From Shewanella psychropiezotolerans (lineage in GTDB: Bacteria; Pseudomonadota; Gammaproteobacteria; Enterobacterales; Shewanellaceae): 64,000 nt of DNA. The notes beneath the pieces are model-generated. The model was given only the letters and a program-made list of their open reading frames with translations, searched no databases and was not told where the DNA came from. Position 1 is the stretch's first letter. Every line of letters begins with the position of its first letter. Shown piece after piece: positions 28,492-38,037 of this stretch. The stretch is taken from contig NZ_CP041614.1 in assembly GCF_007197555.1 (NCBI RefSeq), positions 1,914,001-1,978,000 on the forward strand, read 5' to 3'. The position numbers and the translations under genes were made by a program.

Positions 28492-29336
28492 ATATCTATC
28501 GTCCGACTAAGTTAGAGCAAGCGCTTGAGTTGAATGCAATATACTGCGCTACGTTATTTGCTGGTGGCACAGATCTTATGGTGCAGGGAATGGCTCACTA
28601 TGGTGACAGCGATAATGCTGTGGTGTTTCTCGATGATATTGCCGAGATCAAGGGGATTGAGCTCGATAATAAAACCAGTGAGCCTAGGCTAGTGATAGGG
28701 GCTGGGGTGACATTATACGAGTTGATTGCTCACGAGTCTGTTCCCTTCATGATTAAAGATGCGGCTAGGCGAATCGCAGCGCCGGCCCTGCGTAACCGGG
28801 CTACCTTAGTGGGTAATATCTGCAATGCATCGCCCGCGGCTGACATGTTGCCCGCCCTGTATCTGCTCGATGCGCGTATCGAGCTCGGCAGTCCCGGCGG
28901 TAAAAGGGAGTTAGCTATAGAGGAGTTTATCTCGGGTCCCGGTCAGACGCAGAGGTTAGCCGATGAGATAGTGACTAAGGTAAGCCTGACTCTGCCAATG
29001 TTTGATGACTATTTATATCATAAGGTCGGGACCCGCAAAGCCAATGCGCTCACTAAGTTGTCGATATTAGCCGGGGTGCGAATAGAATCGGGCATTATCC
29101 AGGATTGGCGACTGACATTCGGCGCCATAGGGCCAACAGTGGTCCGAAATGTCGAGTTTGAGCAGGGCTTGATTGGGCAGAGTGCGGACGTATTACAACA
29201 AGCGGAAACCATCGACAAGATCGTCGATTTTTATAGCCAGAAGATAGCCCCTATCGATGATCACCGTTCAACCGCCGAGTATCGCCGATGTGCGGCACTC
29301 AACCTCTTGCGACGATGGCTGGAAAATATAGGGTAA
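28485..29336 (+). CDS. xdhB: Molybdenum hydroxylase FAD subunit (XdhB-like)
   Basis: A 283-residue FAD-binding subunit of the CoxM/XdhB family. The FAD motifs FAGGTDLMV and GNICNASPAADMLPALY are clear. It completes the xdhA-xdhC-xdhB enzyme, which would hydroxylate a purine such as hypoxanthine or xanthine, or run in reverse. It overlaps xdhC by seven bases and has AAGGGAGAAGG upstream. A hairpin follows 5 bp after the stop. Confidence 0.9.
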   Translation: MVNIYRPTKLEQALELNAIYCATLFAGGTDLMVQGMAHYGDSDNAVVFLDDIAEIKGIELDNKTSEPRLVIGAGVTLYELIAHESVPFMIKDAARRIAAPALRNRATLVGNICNASPAADMLPALYLLDARIELGSPGGKRELAIEEFISGPGQTQRLADEIVTKVSLTLPMFDDYLYHKVGTRKANALTKLSILAGVRIESGIIQDWRLTFGAIGPTVVRNVEFEQGLIGQSADVLQQAETIDKIVDFYSQKIAPIDDHRSTAEYRRCAALNLLRRWLENIG

Positions 29337-29340
29337 ATCA

Positions 29341-29378
29341 TAGGTCAATGAGTGTATATCACTATACTCATTGACCTA
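29341..29378 (+). terminator. Long hairpin between xdhB and pyrB
   Basis: TAGGTCAATGAGT (29341-29353) pairs with ACTCATTGACCTA (29366-29378). It lacks a U-tract and precedes pyrB by 52 bp, so it could be a terminator for xdhB or part of a leader controlling pyrB. Confidence 0.5.
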
Positions 29379-29430
29379 AAAGGGGTACAATTCTCCTCCG
29401 ATTTCATCGTCGGAAAAGGACACTGCAAGA

Positions 29431-30363
29431 ATGAGTAACCCCTTATATAATAAACATATAATCTCTATCTCCGATCTCTCACGTTCTGAATTAGAACTTA
29501 TTGTTTCTACCGCCAATAAACTGAAAAAAAAACCTAATCCTGAACTATTGAAAAACAGTGTCATCGCCAGCTGTTTCTTTGAAGCCTCGACGCGAACTCG
29601 CCTGTCTTTCGAGACCGCGGTTCATCGACTAGGGGGCAGCATTATCGGTTTCCCCGATAGTGGTAATACTTCCTTAGGCAAAAAAGGTGAAACTTTGGCC
29701 GATTCGGTAAAGGTGATCTCCTCCTACTGCGACGCGTTTTTTATGCGCCACAATCAAGAAGGCGCTGCCCGTCTTGCCAGTGAGTTCTCTTCGGTTCCGG
29801 TGATCAATGGCGGCGATGGTTCGAATCAGCATCCGACTCAAACCTTACTCGACCTGTTCAGTATCTATGAGACCCAAGGCACCTTAGATAAGCTGCAGGT
29901 GGCCTTCGTGGGTGATCTGAAATATGGTCGTACTGTGCATTCTCTGACCCAGGCATTATCTCTGTTTGATTGTGAGTTCCACTTCATTGCCCCCTCTGCA
30001 CTGTCGATGCCCGATTACATTATCGATGAGCTTAATGCCAAAGGGTGTAAATTTACCCTGCATGACACCTTAGACGGCGTGGTCGATAACTTAGATATCT
30101 TGTATATGACTCGGGTGCAGAAGGAACGCTTCGATGAAACTGAATATCAGCATTTGAAATCCAGTTTTATCTTGAGCGCTAAGATGTTGGAGGGAGTGAA
30201 AGACAATCTTAAGGTATTACACCCATTGCCCAGGGTGGATGAGATCACCACAGATGTAGACTACACCCCTTATGCTTATTACTTTCAGCAGGCTGAAAAT
30301 GGCGTCTATGCTCGCCAAGCGCTGCTCGCCTTAGTGCTGACCAACGAATATGGAGATGAGTAA
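29431..30363 (+). CDS. pyrB: Aspartate carbamoyltransferase catalytic chain
   Basis: A 310-residue catalytic subunit joining carbamoyl phosphate to aspartate in pyrimidine synthesis. Active-site motifs [30 protein letters not shown] and HPLPRVDEI are intact. It overlaps pyrI by one base (TAATG), the normal pyrBI arrangement. Its place between xdhB and ygfM, inside a purine-catabolism locus that produces carbamoyl phosphate, is not what E. coli shows. Confidence 0.95.
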   Translation: MSNPLYNKHIISISDLSRSELELIVSTANKLKKKPNPELLKNSVIASCFFEASTRTRLSFETAVHRLGGSIIGFPDSGNTSLGKKGETLADSVKVISSYCDAFFMRHNQEGAARLASEFSSVPVINGGDGSNQHPTQTLLDLFSIYETQGTLDKLQVAFVGDLKYGRTVHSLTQALSLFDCEFHFIAPSALSMPDYIIDELNAKGCKFTLHDTLDGVVDNLDILYMTRVQKERFDETEYQHLKSSFILSAKMLEGVKDNLKVLHPLPRVDEITTDVDYTPYAYYFQQAENGVYARQALLALVLTNEYGDE

Positions 30364-30821
30364 TGAAGAAGCATTTAAAAGTCGAAGCCATTGAAAATGG
30401 AACCGTTATCGACCATATCGCACCCGGGCAAGGGATTAAAATCCTGAAGTTTTTTGAACTCTCCAAGGGGCAACAGCGTCTCACCATAGGTTTCAACTTG
30501 CCGACCAGTAGCGGCGACTTTAAAGATCTGATCAAGATTGAGCATACGGTATTCGATCAAAATCAGGCCAACCAGTTAGCCCTGTTTGCACCTGAGGCGA
30601 CCATCAATGTGATCGAAAATTTTGACGTGGTAGACAAGTTTAAAGTGGCTATCCCCGAGCGTATCTCTGGGGTGTTGACCTGTCCTAATAGCAACTGTAT
30701 CAGCCATAATGAACCCGTCGACAGTCGCTTCAATATTAAGCAAGAGCGCATCGGGGTTAAGCTGAAGTGTCATTACTGTGAGAAATCATTTATTTCCGGA
30801 GTGTTCCGCGAGTTTCATTAG
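30363..30821 (+). CDS. pyrI: Aspartate carbamoyltransferase regulatory chain
   Basis: A 152-residue allosteric subunit that binds nucleotides and holds the PyrB trimers together. The zinc site is complete: CPNSNC and CHYC, with 23 residues between the pairs. It is translationally coupled to pyrB. The transcript ends at the strong terminator 30861-30887. Confidence 0.95.
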   Translation: MKKHLKVEAIENGTVIDHIAPGQGIKILKFFELSKGQQRLTIGFNLPTSSGDFKDLIKIEHTVFDQNQANQLALFAPEATINVIENFDVVDKFKVAIPERISGVLTCPNSNCISHNEPVDSRFNIKQERIGVKLKCHYCEKSFISGVFREFH

Positions 30822-30860
30822 TCGCACCAGAGTTTTACTGTGGCCAAACTTATCCAGCTT

Positions 30861-30887
30861 GGGCTATCACTATCAAAGTGATAGCCC
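30861..30887 (+). terminator. Terminator after pyrI, also containing an activator-like palindrome
   Basis: GGGCTATCACT-ATCAA-AGTGATAGCCC followed by a T-rich tract. Its centre (30871-30883) reads TATCA-AAG-TGATA, the same layout as the candidate YgeV sites, and it lies 212 bp before the ygfM sigma-54 promoter. It may serve both purposes. Confidence 0.75.
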
Positions 30888-31094
30888 TTATTATTATTTT
30901 GATAGCCCTTGATATTAATCGTCCGCTTCCGTCCCATCTCCCCCCTTTATTTCGTGCTTTATCAGGCTAATTTCTCCTGCTGAGAGTTGAATCTAGGTCG
31001 CTATGCTGCCGTATAGCGTCAAGAGTCTCATCGACGGCGGCATAAACTTGACCCGAATCACAAAAAAAAACAATAACCAAGTCAATCCTGATTC

Positions 31095-31110
31095 TGGCGT
31101 AAATGTTGCC
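31095..31110 (+). promoter_or_regulatory. Sigma-54 promoter of ygfM-xdhD
   Basis: TGGCGT-N5-TTGCC, with GG (31096-31097) and GC (31108-31109) ten bases apart, 83 bp before ygfM. The surrounding 370-bp gap holds no gene. Confidence 0.68.
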
Positions 31111-31192
31111 ACTAGTTAGCTCAATTGCATCACTTATTTTTAAATCATTTAATACTGGTTGAAAAATAGGCTTATTTGAGAAGGAAAGTACT

Positions 31193-31987
31193 ATGATTGA
31201 ACACTTTTTAAAGCCGAGCAGCGCGGACCAAGCTCTGAATTTAATGAAGGAGCACGCAGCCAATGCTACTTGGTTTGCTGGTGGCTCAAAACTCAATGCC
31301 AGACCGAGTCTGACTAAAAAAACTGTCGCGATTTCTCTGAATAACTTAGCCCTGGAAACCATTGAATTGCGCGGCAACTCCCTGTATATCGATGCCATGT
31401 GTCGGGTTCAGTCTGTGCTGGAAAATGAGTTAACTCCTTATGGTCTAAAGCAGGCTGCAAAATTCATTTATTCAAAACATCTACGTAATCAAGCCACTAT
31501 TGGCGGAGAGATCGCCGCCTTTCAAGAAGAAGCCTTATTGTTGCCTGTCTTGATAGCCCTTAAGGCGCGCATCGTGACGGCCGACGTTGGAGAGATGGGG
31601 ATCGAAGATTATCTGGAAAGTGCCAGCCGTGGCTTGATCCTTCAAGTCGTGATCCCGGATGTCAACTTGGTTTGTCTGGCCTACAACATGACTCGCTCAG
31701 CGGCGGGCCTCTCTATTATCAATGTGGCCGTATCTTTAGACCAGGCTGGTGACAGCGTGATCGCCATCGATGGTGTCTCACCACGCAGAGCTGGTTACAG
31801 CATTCCTGTTCGATTAAGAGACGTCGAAGCACAAAAGTTAACTGATGAACAACTTGAAAAAGCGGTGGCAAACTCAGTATTTCCAGAGGCTGATATTCGC
31901 GGCAGCGTCGATTATAAACAATATATTTCAGGCATCTTAGTGACTGATTTACTTGCCGAATGCCAACGTCTAGTAAAGGAGGCTTAG
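31193..31987 (+). CDS. ygfM: FAD-binding oxidoreductase subunit YgfM
   Basis: A 264-residue FAD subunit of the CoxM family, shorter and more divergent than XdhB. FAGGSKLNAR and LRNQATIGGEIAA match the two FAD-binding loops. It is the electron-transfer partner of XdhD in the same operon, as in E. coli. AGAAGGAAAG precedes the ATG. It ends two bases before the xdhD start. Confidence 0.88.
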   Translation: MIEHFLKPSSADQALNLMKEHAANATWFAGGSKLNARPSLTKKTVAISLNNLALETIELRGNSLYIDAMCRVQSVLENELTPYGLKQAAKFIYSKHLRNQATIGGEIAAFQEEALLLPVLIALKARIVTADVGEMGIEDYLESASRGLILQVVIPDVNLVCLAYNMTRSAAGLSIINVAVSLDQAGDSVIAIDGVSPRRAGYSIPVRLRDVEAQKLTDEQLEKAVANSVFPEADIRGSVDYKQYISGILVTDLLAECQRLVKEA

Positions 31988-31989
31988 TG

Positions 31990-34860
31990 ATGAGTATTAA
32001 CCTAACAATAAATGATCGCCAGCAAGAACTTGCTTGTCGTCTTGGTGATAATGTCCAAACCTTACTGAACAAGGCAGGTTTTCGCTCCGTACGTAACAGT
32101 GATGACGGTTTTGGTTTTGCAGGTTCCGACGTGATATTAGTCGATGGCCGTCTACTGAACGCTTCCTTGTTGATCGCGGCTCAGCTTGAGGGCGCCGAGA
32201 TCTATACGGCCGAATCATTAGGTAAGTGGAACCAGCTGAACCATGTCCAGCAAGCGATGATCGACGTGGGTGTGGTGCAATCGGGATATAACGATCCCGC
32301 CATGGCTCTGATCTTAACTGAGCTGTTAAAGGATAACCCGAATCCAAATCGTGACGAGATAGACGATGCTTTGACCGGCATATTTAGCCGTGATGCTGGC
32401 TACCAGCAATATTATGAAGTGATCGAGTTAGCAGTAAACCGCCTGAAAGACCCAGAGCATGATAAGCAGTACGCGCCAGAGTTCAGAGACGATCTCACCT
32501 TTATCGGTAAGAACACCCCTAAGCTAGACTCGGCCAAAATGGTGCAGGCGAAACCTTGTTATGTAGAAGATAGGATCCCTAAAGATGCTTGCGTGATAAA
32601 GATGCTCCGCAGTCCACATGCCCATGCCTGGCTCACTCACTTAGATGTCACTAAAGCCGAAGCTTTGGAGGGGGTGGTGACTGTCATCACCTATAAGAAT
32701 TGTCCGGATATTCCTTACACCCCAGGTGGGCAGAGTGCCCCAGAGCCTTCGCCATTAGATAGACGCATGTTTTGTCAAAAACTACGTCATGTGGGTGATA
32801 GGGTCGCCGCCGTGGTGGCCGAATCCGTTGAGATAGCCGAACGGGCTCTGGAGCTGATTGAGGTTAAATATGACGTCCTCAAGCCTGTTATCAGCATAGA
32901 TGAGGCCCGTGCCGCCGATGCGCCCATTATCCACAATGGTCCCATAGAGTATGTTGTTGGCGCCCCCGATGACTTGGCTGAACAAAATGAAAATGCCGAT
33001 ATCAGAGACGGTAAGGTGATCCTTAACTTCCCCATTGGCTGTTTTCCGCGGAAAAATATAGCGGCGAGTATTCGTGGCCATATCGGTGATATCAACAAAG
33101 GTTTTAGCGAGGCCGATCATGTCATAGAGCGTACCTATGAGTCTAAGCAGGTACAGCAGCTACCGACGGAAACTCACATCTGTTATAGCTATATGGATGG
33201 CGATCGTCTGGTGATGCACGACTCGACTCAGGTGCCTTGGCATGTGCGTCGTCAGGTGGCTAAAATTATCGGTGTTAAGCAGAACAAGGTGCATATCGTC
33301 AAGGAGCGTGTCGGCGGTGGTTTTGGCTCTAAGCAAGATATCTTGCTGCAAGATGTCTGTGGTTGGGCGACTTGGATCACTGGCAGAGGCGTGTATTTTC
33401 ACTACACACGTGAAGAGGAGTTTATCGCTAACTCTACCCGTCACGTGGCTAAGGTGCATGTAAAAATTGGTGCCAAGAAAGACGGTACTTTGACCGCGAT
33501 CGATATGGATTTTCTGGCTAACACAGGTCCTTACGGTAACCACGCCCTGACGGTGCCTTGTAATGGTCCAGCCTTGTCATTGCCACTATACCCGTGTGAT
33601 AACGTCGATTTTCGTGTGACGACTTACTACTCCAATATCTGCCCGACAGGTGCTTATCAGGGCTATGGTGCGCCTAAGGGTAACTTCGCCTTAACCATGG
33701 CGATGGCTGAGATGGCCGAAGTTCTGGGTATTGATCATCTGGATATGGTCGAGATCAACCGAGTTCGTGAGGGTCAGGAACTTAAGATCTTGGCGGCTAT
33801 CGGTGAAGGTAAGATGCCGGCAACGGCGCCAAGAGCCCTGAGTTGTGCCCTAGAGCCAATTCTTAAGCAGGGACGTGAGCTGATTAACTGGGATGGTGAC
33901 AAGCAAGCGGATGGTGATTGGCGAATTGGTCGCGGAGTGGCGATTATTCAACAAAAATCGGGCATTCCAGATATCGATCAGGCTAACTGTTCGATTAAGA
34001 TGGCATCCGATGGCACCTTCATCGTTCACTCCGGTGGTGCCGATATCGGTACCGGACTCGATACTGTGGTAGCCAAACTCACCGCCGAGGTGCTGCGCTG
34101 TCCCATCGATGAGATCACCATACACTCGGGTGATACCGATCATGCCCCATTCGATAAGGGCGCTTACGCCTCTTCGGGTACCTGTTTCTCCGGCAATGCC
34201 GCCAAAATTGCTGCCGAAGCCATGCGCACTAAGATCTTAACCTGTGGCGCCGAGATGTTGGATGAGGCCGTCGAAGATGTGGTTCTTGCGGCGCCCGGCG
34301 TGGTTAAAGGTAAGCAAGGTGAAGTCAGCTACTTCGATATTGCCCGTCGCGCCGAGAGCGGCACAGGTTGGGGACAGTTACTGGCCAACGGTTGTTACAC
34401 GACCTCACTGTTCGCCTTCCCCTATGGTGCCAACTTTACCGAAGTGGCGGTCAATGTCCGTACCGGTGAAATCAAGCTGGAGAAGTTCCATGCCTTGCTC
34501 GATTGCGGTACTCCTATCAATCCAAACCTTGCCCTAGGCCAGATCTATGGTGCCAGTTTACGTGCTATCGGTCACAGCTTAACCGAAGAGCTTATCTACG
34601 ATGAAAATGGTATCCCGCTAACCCGCGACCTTAAGAGTTATGGTGCGCCTATGATTGGCGATATTCCTAAGGAATTTAAGGCGGTACTGGTTCCGAGTGA
34701 CGACAAAGTGGGTCCTTACGGGGCTAAGTCTATCTCTGAAATCGGGGTCAACGGAGCAGCGCCCGCTATTGCATCGGCTATTCATGATGCCTGTGGCGTG
34801 TGGATCCGCGACTGGCATTTCACTCCCGAAAAAGTCCTCGAAGGACTGAATAAATTATAA
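31990..34860 (+). CDS. xdhD: Selenium-dependent-type molybdenum hydroxylase XdhD
   Basis: A 956-residue molybdopterin hydroxylase matching recalled E. coli XdhD nearly end to end. The first ~160 residues resemble a ferredoxin/linker domain that has lost the [2Fe-2S] cysteines (it keeps RNSDDGFGFAGSD). The molybdenum part has RVGGGFGSKQDI, GAYQGYGAPKG and GPYGAKSISEIGVNG with the likely catalytic glutamate. With YgfM, yqeB, yqeC and mocA nearby, it is probably the purine hydroxylase that needs the selenium-modified cofactor; this is inference. The ATG at 31990 follows TAAAGGAGG. Confidence 0.92.
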   Translation: MSINLTINDRQQELACRLGDNVQTLLNKAGFRSVRNSDDGFGFAGSDVILVDGRLLNASLLIAAQLEGAEIYTAESLGKWNQLNHVQQAMIDVGVVQSGYNDPAMALILTELLKDNPNPNRDEIDDALTGIFSRDAGYQQYYEVIELAVNRLKDPEHDKQYAPEFRDDLTFIGKNTPKLDSAKMVQAKPCYVEDRIPKDACVIKMLRSPHAHAWLTHLDVTKAEALEGVVTVITYKNCPDIPYTPGGQSAPEPSPLDRRMFCQKLRHVGDRVAAVVAESVEIAERALELIEVKYDVLKPVISIDEARAADAPIIHNGPIEYVVGAPDDLAEQNENADIRDGKVILNFPIGCFPRKNIAASIRGHIGDINKGFSEADHVIERTYESKQVQQLPTETHICYSYMDGDRLVMHDSTQVPWHVRRQVAKIIGVKQNKVHIVKERVGGGFGSKQDILLQDVCGWATWITGRGVYFHYTREEEFIANSTRHVAKVHVKIGAKKDGTLTAIDMDFLANTGPYGNHALTVPCNGPALSLPLYPCDNVDFRVTTYYSNICPTGAYQGYGAPKGNFALTMAMAEMAEVLGIDHLDMVEINRVREGQELKILAAIGEGKMPATAPRALSCALEPILKQGRELINWDGDKQADGDWRIGRGVAIIQQKSGIPDIDQANCSIKMASDGTFIVHSGGADIGTGLDTVVAKLTAEVLRCPIDEITIHSGDTDHAPFDKGAYASSGTCFSGNAAKIAAEAMRTKILTCGAEMLDEAVEDVVLAAPGVVKGKQGEVSYFDIARRAESGTGWGQLLANGCYTTSLFAFPYGANFTEVAVNVRTGEIKLEKFHALLDCGTPINPNLALGQIYGASLRAIGHSLTEELIYDENGIPLTRDLKSYGAPMIGDIPKEFKAVLVPSDDKVGPYGAKSISEIGVNGAAPAIASAIHDACGVWIRDWHFTPEKVLEGLNKL

Positions 34861-34877
34861 CCCCCTGAGGAGAGCTA

Positions 34878-34909
34878 AGGGCGTACGCGACATTTGCCGC
34901 GTTCGCCCT
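34878..34909 (+). terminator. Terminator after xdhD
   Basis: AGGGCG-T-ACGCG...CGCGT-T-CGCCCT (34878-34909) followed by CAATTTTA. GC-rich stem with one internal mismatch. Confidence 0.7.
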
Positions 34910-35020
34910 CAATTTTACACCTTAATTGTTCCTGTTTGATCTGAAGTTTACTTAAAAACCCACCAAGTTTGTTGATGTCTTAGCGCATGACTTACCACCA
35001 AGTTTAGATAAGGATTCGAG

Positions 35021-36433
35021 ATGAAACTGTTATATAAGATTGAAGATAAACCCCCAATGGGTGTCAGTATTGTGTTGGCACTGCAGCATATGTTAGCCGC
35101 TATGGGGGCGATTGTTGCTGTCCCTCTAGTGGTTGGTTCCGCCATAGGTATGGCCACAGATGAGATGGTTATCCTGGTTAATGCCGCATTAATGGTCTCG
35201 GGCCTGGTGACCATTATTCAGTGTAAAGGTGCAGGCCCGGTTGGAATACGTTTACCCGTGGTGATGGGCACCAGTTTTACCTTTGTTGCCATCTCTATCT
35301 CCATCGGTCTGGAATCCGGGGTCTCGGCGATTTTTGGCTCGGCGTTAATAGGCTCGCTAGTGATGATTATTGGCAGTCGTTTTATGCCGCAGATCAGAAA
35401 GTTATTTCCTCCCGTAGTCTCTGGCACAGTAGTCTTGCTTATTGGCTTAACGATTTTACCTGTGGCTGTAGATTGGTTCGCCGGTGGTTTTGTCGGCCAG
35501 GAGGGCTATGGAGATTATAATAACCTGCTGCTGGGCTTGCTGGTGTTAGTGGTGGTCATCGTCTTATCACAGCTAGGCAAGGGCATAGTCTCTGCCGCCG
35601 CCATCGTTATCGGTATGTTTGTTGGCTATCTGGTTGCGATCATCTTAGGAATTGTCGACTTCTCTCCAGTGGGTAGTGCACCGGTATTTGCCTTACCCAG
35701 TCTACTTCCCTTCGGTCTCAGTTTTACCATCAGCGGCATAATAGGCATGTCTATCGCCTACCTGGTCACTATCATGGAGTCCACCGGAGATTTCTTAGCC
35801 CTGAGTGATGCGACCAATACTAAGTTGACCGGTAGTAAGCTTTCCAAGGGCATCTTATGTGACGGTCTGGGCAGCGCCTTGGCATCGACCTTAGGGACCA
35901 CACCATTCTCATCTTTTAGCCAAAATGTAGGCATAGTCTCGATAACCGGGGTGGCCAGCCGACATGTGGTGGCACTAACCGGCCTTATCATGGTGTTCGC
36001 CGGACTATTCCCCAAGATCGGTGCCCTGGTTGTCACCATACCTTCTCCCGTGCTCGGTGGTGCTGGCCTGGTGATGTTCGCCATGATCATCTCAGCGGGT
36101 ATCGGTATCTTAGCTCGCATTAACTTCACTAAGCGCAACATGATGATCATAGCTGTAGGTGTCGCCTTTGGTATGGCAGTAACCTTCCGCCCCGAAATCC
36201 TCCACAGTTTTCCCGACTCAATTAGGGTGATCTTCAGCTCAGGTATCACAGCAGGCTCATTAGTGGCGTTGCTGCTTAACCTGGTACTTAGGGTCAGTCG
36301 CTCCGATGAAGTTCAGTGTACGGCAGAGAAACGCGAGTCGTTGAAAGAGCAGATTGAAGAGAGTGAAGCTGACAACCTGTCTGAAGCCGACAATCTGTCT
36401 GAATTAGATGAAAAAACGAATTATAACAATTAA
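35021..36433 (+). CDS. NCS2 purine permease (XanQ/UacT type)
   Basis: A 470-residue inner-membrane nucleobase:cation symporter with 14 predicted helices. Signature motifs are LALQHMLAAMGAI in helix 1, GTSFTFVA, the substrate-site segment around ATNTKLTGSKL and the GTTPFSSFSQNVG loop. It imports xanthine, urate or a similar oxopurine; exact substrate cannot be read safely. The last 40 residues are acidic, with a nearly exact duplication of EADNLS, and are probably cytoplasmic and dispensable. It has its own gap after the xdhD terminator. Confidence 0.88.
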   Translation: MKLLYKIEDKPPMGVSIVLALQHMLAAMGAIVAVPLVVGSAIGMATDEMVILVNAALMVSGLVTIIQCKGAGPVGIRLPVVMGTSFTFVAISISIGLESGVSAIFGSALIGSLVMIIGSRFMPQIRKLFPPVVSGTVVLLIGLTILPVAVDWFAGGFVGQEGYGDYNNLLLGLLVLVVVIVLSQLGKGIVSAAAIVIGMFVGYLVAIILGIVDFSPVGSAPVFALPSLLPFGLSFTISGIIGMSIAYLVTIMESTGDFLALSDATNTKLTGSKLSKGILCDGLGSALASTLGTTPFSSFSQNVGIVSITGVASRHVVALTGLIMVFAGLFPKIGALVVTIPSPVLGGAGLVMFAMIISAGIGILARINFTKRNMMIIAVGVAFGMAVTFRPEILHSFPDSIRVIFSSGITAGSLVALLLNLVLRVSRSDEVQCTAEKRESLKEQIEESEADNLSEADNLSELDEKTNYNN

Positions 36434-36498
36434 ATATTGAGTTTTAGTCTGTGTTTTAACGCAATCTATTGATAATAAGAGATAAGTTGAGGTTTTGG

Positions 36499-37815
36499 AT
36501 GGGATGTAATCATACGATAAAAGTCATTAGAGCTTCGTTTCTGGATATCTTGAGTGTGGTCGATGATCCAGCTGATATCGAGAAAAATCTAAGGTTTATT
36601 GAAGATGGCCTGATGTTTGTTGCCAATGGACGCATAGAGTGGATCGGCACCTGGGAAGAGGGCAAAGACAAGATCCCTGCAGATGTCAGGGTGCGCAGTT
36701 ATCCGGGGAAAATAGTCATGCCCGGGTTTATCGACACCCATATTCACTATCCGCAATCTGAGATGGTGGGTGCCTATGGTGAGCAGTTACTCGAATGGCT
36801 AGATAACTATGTTTTCCCCACTGAGGCGCGTTACAAAGACAAAGATTATGCCAAAGAGATGTCTGAGTTCTTTGTAAAACAACTGCTGCGCAACGGCACA
36901 ACCACGGCCATGGTATTTGGTACCGTGCATCCTGAGTCAGTTAACTCACTGTTTGAAGTGGCTGAAAACATCAATATGCGCATGATAGCGGGTAAGGTGA
37001 TGATGGACAGGAATGCACCTGACTATCTGCTGGATACGCCTGAGATTAGCTACAACCAGAGCAAGGAACTGATTGAGAAGTGGCATAAGCGTGGACGTCT
37101 GCTCTATGCCATCACGCCACGTTTCGCACCGACTTCATCCCCTGAGCAACTCGATGTCGCCGGTAGACTCAAGCAAGAGTTTCCCGATACTTATGTACAC
37201 ACTCATCTGTGTGAAAATAAGGATGAAATTAAGTGGGTTAAAGAGCTGTTTCCTGAGCGTGCCAGCTATTTAGATGTCTATCATCACCATGGGCTCACGG
37301 GACCTAAGAGTATATTTGCCCACAGCATTCACCTCGAAGATTGTGAGTGGGATTGTCTGCATGAGACAGATTCAGCGGTTTCTTTCTGTCCTACATCAAA
37401 CCTGTATCTCGGCAGCGGCCTGTTTAAGTTACAGGAAGCCTGGAAGCGTAAGGTCAAGGTAGGCGTCGGCACCGATATTGGTGCGGGAACCACCTTTAGC
37501 ATGATGCAGACCCTGAATGAAGCCTACAAGGTGATGCAACTGCAGGACTATCGTTTGTCTGCATTCGAGGCCTTCTATCTGGCGACATTAGGCGGGGCTA
37601 AGTCTCTGTCTTTAGATCACCTGATCGGTAACTTTGAGATAGGTAAGGAAGCCGACTTTGTGGTTATCGATCCCTGCGCGACCCCTTTACAGCAATTGAG
37701 ATATGACAACTCTAAGTCGCTCGCCGATGAGCTGTTTGTGCTCATTACCTTAAGTGATGATCGCAGCATCTATCGTACCTATGTCGATGGACAATTAGTC
37801 TACGCACGCAATTAA
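36499..37815 (+). CDS. guaD: Guanine deaminase
   Basis: A 438-residue amidohydrolase that turns guanine into xanthine. The zinc ligands are in PGFIDTHIHYPQ, THLCENKDE, AHSIHLED and GTDIGAGTTFSM, and PRFAPTSS is typical of GuaD. The ATG at 36499 (MGCNHTIKV), with TTGAGG seven bases upstream, matches E. coli GuaD better than a TTG start at 36469. It feeds guanine into the xanthine route. An 11-bp hairpin (37835-37859) ends the transcript. Confidence 0.94.
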   Translation: MGCNHTIKVIRASFLDILSVVDDPADIEKNLRFIEDGLMFVANGRIEWIGTWEEGKDKIPADVRVRSYPGKIVMPGFIDTHIHYPQSEMVGAYGEQLLEWLDNYVFPTEARYKDKDYAKEMSEFFVKQLLRNGTTTAMVFGTVHPESVNSLFEVAENINMRMIAGKVMMDRNAPDYLLDTPEISYNQSKELIEKWHKRGRLLYAITPRFAPTSSPEQLDVAGRLKQEFPDTYVHTHLCENKDEIKWVKELFPERASYLDVYHHHGLTGPKSIFAHSIHLEDCEWDCLHETDSAVSFCPTSNLYLGSGLFKLQEAWKRKVKVGVGTDIGAGTTFSMMQTLNEAYKVMQLQDYRLSAFEAFYLATLGGAKSLSLDHLIGNFEIGKEADFVVIDPCATPLQQLRYDNSKSLADELFVLITLSDDRSIYRTYVDGQLVYARN

Positions 37816-37834
37816 GCGCGAGTCAGAAATTGGA

Positions 37835-37859
37835 ATACTCGGCTGTTGCAGCCGAGTAT
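37835..37859 (+). terminator. Hairpin after guaD
   Basis: ATACTCGGCTG-TTG-CAGCCGAGTAT, a perfect 11-bp stem, without a strong U-tract. Confidence 0.65.
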
Positions 37860-38037
37860 ATGTGGAAGTATGGGCCGAAAATAAAAGCTCAATAGTCATA
37901 TTGAACTTTAATTTTAACATCAAGCCAAGGTATAAATCTTCGTCGTTCTATACCCTGGCGCCATTGCTTGAAGTCTGAGTAGACACTCGCATGATGTTAT
38001 CAAGGCTCATATTTTGTGGCAAAAAGGAAGCAATGAT

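Noticed and set aside
33160..33543. 127-codon minus-strand frame
   Set aside because: Shadow of xdhD.
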